Assembly: GCA_964542745.1 (NCBI GenBank)
Contig: CAZIVR010000060.1
Coordinates: 1-21,702, forward strand
DNA from: DATKAB01 sp964542745
GTDB taxonomy: Bacteria; Eisenbacteria; RBG-16-71-46
DNA length: 21,702 nt
Reading direction: 5' to 3'
Shown here: piece after piece, positions 17,101 to 21,702 of the stretch
Position numbering within the stretch: the stretch's first letter is position 1
Layout of the letters: each line of letters opens with the position of its first letter
Made by a program: the position numbers and the translations under genes
The notes under the pieces: model-generated
Database searches by the model: none
What the model saw: the letters and a program-made list of their open reading frames with translations, nothing else
Told to the model about the DNA's origin: nothing

Positions 17101-18492
17101 GTTGTTCACCTGGCCCGCGGTCTCGAAGTCGCCGATGTTGACGTACGAGCCGCCGTCCAGCGCGACCTCGACGTCGTCGATGACCACCGCGCCCTGGCCC
17201 AGGGAGCTGTAGGCGCCCACGACACTGCCGCCTTCGTCGTCGAACCCGCGGTTGGTCTTGTTGCGGAAGACCAGGCGGGTCTTGTTGTTGGCGGAAGCGC
17301 CCGCGAGCGAAACGCCGGTGATCTCGGCCGTCGCTTCGGGGTTGTTGCCGTAGGTCGTGAAGATCTCGCGGTGCAGGCCTTCATTCGCGCGCACCACTTC
17401 CGAGAACCAGCGGCGGGCCTCGTCGTAGACCATGCGGGTCGTGCCGTCGGAGGCGAGGAACCACTGGGTTCCGTCCACCGAGGCCGTGCCCAGCGAATCC
17501 GCGACCGGGGCGCCGATGTACACCATGAACGAGTCGATCGGGGCGTTCGCGTCGCCGGCCGCCGAGCTGCTGATGAAGTTGCCGGCAGCGGCTCCGCCCA
17601 GCGTCACTTCGAGCGGGTCCTTGTCGAACCAGCCCGACCGGGTGTTCGCGGCGGTGCCGCGGCCCGTGGACATGTTGGTGCGGAAACGGAACCGGACGCT
17701 GATCGTCGAGGCGCCGGTCACGTCGATGTCGCGGTACGCCATCTGGTCCCACTGCGATCCGTAGCCCGGGAACAGCTGGTTGGTACCGATGCCGCCGTTC
17801 GCCGTGCCGCCGCCCTGAGCGTTCTTCAGGACGCGCGCGTTGAACGGGTTGTTGGTGATCGGGTCCACGAACGACAGGTCGCCGTCGCGGCGCAGACCGC
17901 ACCACAGCGAGTGGGTGCTGCCGTTGAGAGGCGCCCACGCGACGCCACCGCCGCTGGTGCTGCCGTTGTCACGGTGCCACACGCCGACCACACCCTCGGT
18001 GCGGTTGTTGCTCGTCTCGGCGGCGTTGTTGGCGCCACGGCTGTAGTTGGCGGTGTTGCCGATGTCGTAGCACCACCACGGGCGGTTGTCGTCGGTCAGG
18101 GTCAGACCGCCGGTGCCGTTGTGGAGGATGCGGATCGGGAACCAGCCGAACAGCGAGTCGCCGTGAGCTTCGGCGATGTTGTTGTTGGTCCCGTCATTGT
18201 CGAAGCCCCAGTAACCGTAGTCGTTGGGGTTGCTGGAGTACACGCGGAAGTCACCCTTCCCGATACCCCAGTAGTTCGTCGCGGTCACCTTGCCAGGCTT
18301 GAACCCGACGTAGGTCGTGTTCGTGCCGGCAAAACCACTGTTGTGGATCGCGCTCCGAGCCTCGCGGATCAACTGCGCGTTGATGAGCTTGGTACCGAGG
18401 TCGTCGCCCAGTTCTTCACGGGCGATGGCCGTGCTCGTCATCGCAGCGCAGGCTCCCACGAGGAGCAGAAGCGCGACAAACGACTTTCTCAT
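14185..18492 (-). CDS. Very large secreted protein with FlgD-like C-terminal domain; function unknown
   Basis: A 1435-aa protein. Its signal peptide (MRKSFVALLLLVGACAAMTS, then TAIAREE) predicts export. Composition is rich in Asn, Gly, Thr, Ser and Trp, as in surface or S-layer-like proteins. Jelly-roll or carbohydrate-binding-like segments are suggested by VVIDDVEVALDGGSYVNIGD (about residue 440) and YWDNVSLAFVDGAAP (about 685). Residues about 1115-1240 (FYKVILILSGDLN, DDVKMLQDFMLGG, GVWLQGDGIVES) resemble the alpha/beta unit of gingipain or ThuA-like folds, with no convincing catalytic pair. The last 70 residues (VKVFDVSGRLVRTL, YSLTWDGVDNDGRQVARGVY) are a FlgD/T9SS-like domain ending at the terminus. 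ATG 18492 has GGAGG seven bases upstream (18504-18500), the best ribosome site in the window. A strong promoter and a hairpin terminator suggest an abundant single-gene transcript. Confidence 0.9.
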   Translation of the reverse strand: MRKSFVALLLLVGACAAMTSTAIAREELGDDLGTKLINAQLIREARSAIHNSGFAGTNTTYVGFKPGKVTATNYWGIGKGDFRVYSSNPNDYGYWGFDNDGTNNNIAEAHGDSLFGWFPIRILHNGTGGLTLTDDNRPWWCYDIGNTANYSRGANNAAETSNNRTEGVVGVWHRDNGSTSGGGVAWAPLNGSTHSLWCGLRRDGDLSFVDPITNNPFNARVLKNAQGGGTANGGIGTNQLFPGYGSQWDQMAYRDIDVTGASTISVRFRFRTNMSTGRGTAANTRSGWFDKDPLEVTLGGAAAGNFISSSAAGDANAPIDSFMVYIGAPVADSLGTASVDGTQWFLASDGTTRMVYDEARRWFSEVVRANEGLHREIFTTYGNNPEATAEITGVSLAGASANNKTRLVFRNKTNRGFDDEGGSVVGAYSSLGQGAVVIDDVEVALDGGSYVNIGDFETAGQVNNSISVNPLDAWKTTGKPPAVYHHVHDATDLIYEDLCGPVGGSLRICNLTGNVISAGDHDNSEAAGGLVSGTVEREFWDGFHSPTVNLRNGGGTNEMDIDASIATATEDYYIEYDIYTGIFDLFATGNAWRGGYRAYPATQRDNVKCWSDWRLWPFIIFNPDKQCFQDQEPGFAFGLIRWNSAFAEGGTVYPDSVQMLLHKRQECYRFGITTGCSPTDGAYWDNVSLAFVDGAAPPMTINIWDWINDTFTVNGLNRGGVALNSADFDTTSAHIKIGLNNAQSPGNTTRYAIPGDSTAVQAVGNNVRIDLVFRISPGPGNYRSLGVKSSGLRTVPTDPSTAVNYTSPGTNFWANYLADNGAKGTPAGHPAGATNGGRDWSELVWNSAMCDSAENNLWPIDARGIGGPSTNNFATIYNEADPKFVPLGIAKNRCFLTTATATVSQANTVCDISLTDGWPTTAGYPASEDGLPNGQTYEYTKIIPDGQLTPGSHVQYFLRREDTPIGGGPYYAPDTSTVFPQPSEGSTDAHRWQQFAVLPDAWKKGAYPGGLGPACLLYVDLNDRRGNERVWVSIADSIGATQAGKRGAHNGWKAAGKVSLNDVGNFVVDLNQQPGTTWDMFGVKASESLNAKTFGIGVDFSNHASSFQIDNKWSLGGPSLGMLEAFYKVILILSGDLNSGVLGPFNNFGSDDVKMLQDFMLGGLSTDHRGVWLQGDGIVESASATASNASLISSFLYVSLRDPSYLLLTGNTDACVDLVTQSPITTNGDIYGVRNGCLFTDDVLLSGTKSVPSTLYSPAGNATPPVIAGVFHDIDAVSGEYWQSLVDGWDIENLRSRFCDKSHGRLAYYYNVLTNIFGKICQITGTPTITTDVPNNASGTEFVDFMNLRNNPLVTGRATVDFGLAKADRVEVKVFDVSGRLVRTLADRQFAPGKYSLTWDGVDNDGRQVARGVYFTQVKYVNSRFTDAKKLTVLK

Positions 18493-18575
18493 GTGACTAC
18501 CTCCACCGTCGCAATGCATGGGCAATGCGAAGTCTTCCTATTACGGATTGCGAGCGAGGTGTCTCTGACAGACAT
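18489..18575 (-). CDS. Possible 28-codon upstream ORF overlapping the 1435-aa start
   Basis: Minus-strand ATG at 18575 opens 28 codons (starting MSVRDTSLAIRN) and ends at TGA 18491-18489, inside the ATGA that starts the 1435-aa gene. The upstream GGCGG is only a weak ribosome site. The main gene's GGAGG lies within it. It could be a leader peptide that couples translation, or a chance reading frame. No similarity was recognised. Confidence 0.2.
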   Translation of the reverse strand: MSVRDTSLAIRNRKTSHCPCIATVEVVT

Positions 18576-18827
18576 TTCCGCCGGCGCGAGCTCGTCGCTG
18601 CGAGAGCACTTCGCCGGCAAAATGCCGCACTGGAACTCTTCCTATCCCCCCTTTCCGCTGCCGCGCGCCACCCCTAGGCAGTGGAGCGGACGCGGCACTC
18701 AGTTATGCGATCAGCTCGTTGTCGAGTCGAGACGGCAGTGGACCGCTGCCAGTCCAGAAACCGTCACGACCGCGGAACTCGAGGTGCTCCCAGGGGATTC
18801 GAGGGACCACCGGCTACTCCAGCACGT
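18493..18827 (-). other. Predicted 5' leader of the 1435-aa gene
   Basis: About 335 nt lie between the predicted transcription start (A at 18827) and ATG 18492, with no convincing gene on either strand. The leader contains a hairpin at 18739-18756 (seven pairs including one G-U, loop GCAG). A competing 5-bp pairing shares part of it (18734-18738 with 18746-18750). A 9-base repeat, ggcagtgga on the plus strand, occurs at 18677 and 18734. A small CGGCA/TGCCG hairpin lies near 18620. No known riboswitch class was recognised. A promoter closer to the gene cannot be excluded. Confidence 0.35.
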
Positions 18828-18832
18828 GACAA

Positions 18833-18873
18833 AGGCTAGTGCCCTTCACAGGTTTCTGTCAATCCGTTTTTTT
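18833..18873 (-). promoter_or_regulatory. Putative strong promoter of the 1435-aa gene, with A-tract UP-like element
   Basis: On the minus strand a run of seven A (18873-18867) precedes a perfect TTGACA (18862-18857). After 18 bp comes TAGCCT (18838-18833), predicting a start at about 18827. A tracts just upstream of -35 boost promoters through the RNA polymerase alpha C-terminal domain. The stretch from here to the ABC stop (18874-18997) shows only short GC-rich palindromes (for example 18915-18931) and no clear gene. Confidence 0.5.
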
Positions 18874-18997
18874 GCTGGGACTTGGGGGTTGTCGGGTTGG
18901 AGCGCCCCGGGAGTGGGGATTCCGGCTCCCCGTGGTCCCGGAGGGAGGGCCGGGTCGAGCGGGGGGACGGAGCAGGCCCAGGCCGGGAGGGGTCCGC

Positions 18998-20362
18998 TCA
19001 GCCCGGGGGCAGGGCGATCACCCCGGCGCCGAGCCGGGCCACCCAGGCCGAGTCCTGGCTGGCGAGGAGAACCGGGGCCGTGAGCGCCCGCTCGGCCACC
19101 AGCCCGGCCAGCGCCTCCCTCCGTGCCGGGTCGAGCCCGGCGGTCGGCTCGTCCAGCGCCAGCAGCCCGGCGGGCGCGATCAGGGCCCCGGCGAGCAGCA
19201 CGAGCCGCTTCTCGCCCGTGGAGAGCTCCCAGGTGTGGCGGGTGAGGAAGGCCTCCCCCCCGAGCCCCAGCCGGGCCAGGGCGGCGCCCGCCCGGGCGAG
19301 GGCTTCGGGCCGGGGGATCCCCCTCGAGACCGCGGCGAACGCCAGCTCCCGGGAGATCGAGTCCTCGAAGATCTGGCGTTCCGGGTACTGGCCCACGAAC
19401 AGGGGTGGCGGGCCGGGCGGCACCTCCGGTTCCCGTCGCACCTGCCTCGGCGAGGCGAGGCCGCAGGCGGCGGCCAGCAGCACGCTCTTCCCCACCCCGT
19501 TCGCCCCGGTGAGCGCCGTCACCCCGGTCCCGGGGATCTCGACCCGGAACGCCACGGGCGCCCGGACCCTCGGCCCCTCCCCGGGCTCGTCCGCCGAGAC
19601 GAGCAGGCTCAGGTGCGTTCCAGCGGATCCGCTCCCTCCCGCCGCTCCCGCCCCACCGGACCCCGCGCGCCCCGAGGCCGCGGGCGACACGCGCGGGTCT
19701 CCGGGGCCGGCCCCCGCGTGATCCCCGGGTCCCGGAAGGTCCATCGCCCGGCTCGCCGCCGCGCGCTCGGTCCCTTCCTGCGTCGCCCACAGGATCGAGA
19801 GGCCGCCGCGCACTTCCAACGCGAGCGCTTCGAGCACCCGGCGGCGCGTCCCGGAGTCGAGGTGGGCGCCGGGTTCGTCCGCCACCAGCAGGTCCGGACC
19901 GGAGACGAGTGCGGCGGCCAGCAGGACCAGCTGCTGCCGGCCGGCGGAAAGTTCGGCCGGGACGCGGGGGAGGTCGGCTTCGAGCCCCAGGCACGAGACC
20001 CAGCGGCGCGCCCGCTCCTCCCGCAGGGCCTCGGGGACCCCGAGGTTCAGCGCGGTGAGCCGAAGCTCCTCGGCCACGGTGGGAGCGAAGAGCTGGGCCG
20101 AAGGATCCTGCAGGATGGTGGCGACCCGCGGTTCCGTGGCGGCGTTCGCGGCCCCGGCCGGCGCCTGCGTCACGATCCGGCGGACGCCCCGGCGGGGTTC
20201 GAGCAGCCCGGCCGCGACCATCAGCAGGGTGGTCTTACCGCAGCCGTTCGGCCCGCCCACGGCGACCCACTCCCCCGGCCCCACGTCGAGCGAGACGCCC
20301 CGCAGCGCGGCGTCGGGGGCGCCCGGCGGCGCCGCCCACACGTCGCGCAGCTCGAGCCGCAT
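18998..20362 (-). CDS. ABC transporter ATP-binding protein, two fused ATPase domains (EcfA1-EcfA2-like)
   Basis: A 454-aa protein with two nucleotide-binding domains joined by a Gly/Ala-rich linker (about 211-268). Domain 1: Walker A GGPNGCGKTT (36-45), Q-loop ILQDPSAQLF, signature LSAGR (138-142), Walker B LLVADEP. Domain 2: Walker A TGANGVGKS (285-293), Q-loop VGQYPERQIFEDSI, signature LSTGEKR (380), Walker B LLALDEPTAGLD. DPSAQLFAPTVAEEL and YPERQIFEDSISREL are characteristic of energy-coupling-factor and CbiO ATPases, so it probably powers micronutrient uptake at the membrane. The switch histidine is Gln in both halves (ATQ at 195, ASQ at 436). No EcfT or substrate-binding subunit lies in the window. 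ATG 20362 shares one base with the larC stop (TGATG), implying co-translation; nickel is therefore a reasonable inferred substrate. Confidence 0.88.
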   Translation of the reverse strand: MRLELRDVWAAPPGAPDAALRGVSLDVGPGEWVAVGGPNGCGKTTLLMVAAGLLEPRRGVRRIVTQAPAGAANAATEPRVATILQDPSAQLFAPTVAEELRLTALNLGVPEALREERARRWVSCLGLEADLPRVPAELSAGRQQLVLLAAALVSGPDLLVADEPGAHLDSGTRRRVLEALALEVRGGLSILWATQEGTERAAASRAMDLPGPGDHAGAGPGDPRVSPAASGRAGSGGAGAAGGSGSAGTHLSLLVSADEPGEGPRVRAPVAFRVEIPGTGVTALTGANGVGKSVLLAAACGLASPRQVRREPEVPPGPPPLFVGQYPERQIFEDSISRELAFAAVSRGIPRPEALARAGAALARLGLGGEAFLTRHTWELSTGEKRLVLLAGALIAPAGLLALDEPTAGLDPARREALAGLVAERALTAPVLLASQDSAWVARLGAGVIALPPG

Positions 20363-21549
20363 CAGGGGCGCCTTCCGCCTCCGTTCCGCCAGGCGGCGAT
20401 CGCCATCTCGGCCACCTCGCGGAGCGGGCGCCCGGCGCGCTCGGCCACCTCGCGCAGCGACTCGAACTCCGGCACCGCCCGCTCGGCTCCGTCCGGCAGC
20501 CGCGCGATCTTGAGCCGCACCACGCCGAGCGGCGTCTCGACCTCGCCGAGGCGCCGCTCGAGCTCGAAGCGCTCCTCGCGGCGCATGCGCACGCCGAGCG
20601 TGGTGGACTCGCGCAGCAGGCTCGCGGCCAGCCGCTCCGCCGACTCGGGCGTCGCCACCACGACCAGCCACAGCCCCGGCCGCCCCTTCTTCATGGTCAC
20701 CGGCACCACCATGGCGTCGAGCGCCCCTTCCGCGAGCAGCCGCGGGATCAGCGCCGCCACGTACTGCGGGCTCTCGTCGTCGAGCGCGGTCTCGAGCACC
20801 GCCACCTCGCCGCGCCGCAGCGGCGCCTCGGCGGCCTCCCCCACGATCACGCGCAGCACGTTCGCCAGCGCGGCGGGGTCGCGGCTGCCCGCTCCGGTCC
20901 CGATCGCGCCGATCCGGAACGCGGGGGGCTTCTCCCAGCTCTCGACCAGCGTGGCGAGCAGCGCCGCGCCGGTCGGGGTGGTGAGCTCCATGGGAATCGG
21001 CCCGAGCTCGACCGGCGCGCCGCGCAGCAGCAGCGTGGTGGCGGGCGCCGGCACCGGGATGCGGCCGTGCTGCGTGTCCACCTCGCCGCCTCCGAGCCGC
21101 GGGGCCGAGGAGAAGACGCGCTCGATGCCGAGCGCGGCGAGGCCCTCGACCGCCCCCACGATGTCCACCAGCGCGTCCGCCGCGCCCACCTCGTGGAAGT
21201 GGACCCGTTCCACCGTGCTGCCGTGCACCTCGGCCTCGGCCTCGGCCAGGCGGCGGAACACGGCGAGCGCCCGCTCGCGCACCGCGGGCGACAGGTCCGC
21301 CGCCGCGAGGATCGCGGCGATGTGGTGGAGGTGGCGGTGCGGCTGCTTCGCCTCGGCGACCCGCACGTCCACGCGGGTCGCGGCGAAGGGGCCCCGGCGC
21401 GCGGGCTCGATCGCCACGCTCACCCCCTCCAGCCGGAGCCGCGCGGGCAGCGAGACCAGCGCCGAGGGGTCCCAGCCGGCCGAGACCAGCGCGCCGAGCG
21501 TCATGTCCCCGCTGATGCCGGCGAAGCAGTCGAAGTAGGCGAGCTTCAC
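20362..21549 (-). CDS. larC: Nickel-pincer cofactor biosynthesis protein LarC (nickel insertion, DUF111)
   Basis: A 395-aa cytoplasmic protein of near-normal family length. LarC inserts nickel into the pyridinium bisthiocarboxylate nucleotide to finish the pincer cofactor of lactate racemase and LarA-like enzymes, using CTP. Diagnostic segments are LAYFDCFAGISGDMTLGAL at the N-terminus, the His-rich stretch HRHLHH (71-76), VHFHEVGAADALVDIVG (116-132), ELTTPTGAALLATL, and the C-terminal domain with LETALDDESPQYVAALIPRL and PVTMKKGRPG. The start is GTG 21549, since MKLAYFDCFAG is the canonical beginning. Unlike L. plantarum, where LarC1 and LarC2 are joined by programmed frameshifting, one continuous frame encodes both parts. 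The downstream ABC ATPase overlaps by one base. larB, larE and larA are not in the window. Confidence 0.95.
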   Translation of the reverse strand: MKLAYFDCFAGISGDMTLGALVSAGWDPSALVSLPARLRLEGVSVAIEPARRGPFAATRVDVRVAEAKQPHRHLHHIAAILAAADLSPAVRERALAVFRRLAEAEAEVHGSTVERVHFHEVGAADALVDIVGAVEGLAALGIERVFSSAPRLGGGEVDTQHGRIPVPAPATTLLLRGAPVELGPIPMELTTPTGAALLATLVESWEKPPAFRIGAIGTGAGSRDPAALANVLRVIVGEAAEAPLRRGEVAVLETALDDESPQYVAALIPRLLAEGALDAMVVPVTMKKGRPGLWLVVVATPESAERLAASLLRESTTLGVRMRREERFELERRLGEVETPLGVVRLKIARLPDGAERAVPEFESLREVAERAGRPLREVAEMAIAAWRNGGGRRP

Positions 21550-21702
21550 CGCTGCGACCAGATCGAGACGCGCTTCGGTCAGTTTCGGGCGGATTGGATC
21601 TATGGGTATGTGTGGACGTCGACCGCCCGCGCGGCGGCGTTGGGCGCGGCGCTGCGGCGCGGCACGGCGATGCGCACTGACGCCGCGCTGTGGCTGCTCG
21701 AG
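21550..21702. other. Right-edge stretch upstream of larC, coding status unresolved
   Basis: No larB or other known gene is recognisable in these 153 bases. On the plus strand the frame holding codons 21601-21603 stays open to the edge with G or C at nearly every third position (for example GYVWTSTARAAALGAALRRG). On the minus strand another frame with the same wobble positions ends at TAG 21602-21600 (tail ARAVDVHTYP). Either could be the edge of a real gene. No clear promoter for larC was seen. Confidence 0.2.

Noticed and set aside
18511..18527. gcaatgc direct repeat (two copies, four bases apart) as an operator
   Set aside because: Only two short copies just upstream of the Shine-Dalgarno. 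Chance is not excluded and there is no matching pair elsewhere in the window.
18851..18873. Plus-strand terminator (ACAG/CTGT hairpin then T7)
   Set aside because: The stem is only four base pairs, the T run is separated from it, and no plus-strand gene ends here. The same bases explain better an A tract upstream of the minus-strand promoter.
14584..19083. Very long plus-strand open frame (1499 codons) opposite the 1435-aa gene
   Set aside because: It is antisense to a gene with signal peptide, Shine-Dalgarno and a recognisable C-terminal domain. Its translation is Arg/Val/Asp-rich without domains, and it runs through the leader and into the ABC gene. It is a codon-bias shadow.
18998..20362. 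ABC-F ribosome-associated ATPase (twin-ATPase, no membrane part)
   Set aside because: The inter-domain linker is Gly/Ala-rich rather than a charged helical P-site linker, and the Q-loop regions match ECF/CbiO ATPases.

Overview
The window is GC-rich throughout and nearly all of its genes lie on the minus strand. Three unrelated exported proteins end in a FlgD/T9SS-like C-terminal beta-domain. The lipoproteins carry repeated W-x-G-x-D-P-D-G motifs, and the promoter-like sites have a TTGAC-type -35. Together these fit a GC-rich, didermic member of the FCB group, for example Candidatus Eisenbacteria or a Gemmatimonadota-like lineage. That placement is inferred from gene style only. I see no rRNA, tRNA, CRISPR array, insertion sequence or phage gene.

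Layout, read in the direction of transcription (right to left). (a) 21549-18998: larC (nickel-pincer cofactor nickel insertion), whose stop overlaps the start of a fused twin-ATPase ABC protein resembling EcfA1-EcfA2. (b) 18997-18493: about 505 bp without a confident gene. It holds a strong-looking promoter (A7 tract, TTGACA, 18 bp, TAGCCT) and a predicted leader of about 335 nt. (c) 18492-14185: one 1435-aa secreted protein with a C-terminal FlgD-like domain, followed by a GC-rich hairpin closed by a GAAA loop. (d) 13991-1909: seven tightly packed genes that look like one operon. In order they are two related lipoproteins, a FlgD-tagged exported protein, an R. etli-type asparaginase, a secreted subtilase with a FlgD-like C-terminus, and two M16 (insulinase-family) proteins. 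It ends in a strong hairpin. (e) 1769 to the left edge: the first 589 residues of pyruvate phosphate dikinase, with its own promoter-like site.

The 12-kb operon is the least ordinary part. It joins cell-envelope lipoproteins, surface-tagged proteins, an apparently active secreted serine protease, and a pair of M16 proteins that both depart from the HxxEH zinc motif. The 706-aa partner has lost the motif entirely; the 440-aa partner has HxxER. One reading is a surface protein processing or scavenging system in which the subtilase cuts, the M16 pair binds or finishes peptides, and the asparaginase releases ammonia. That is inference from order and families. The larC-ABC pair suggests a nickel uptake and insertion unit, parallel to the ECF nickel transporter that accompanies the lar genes in Lactobacillus plantarum.
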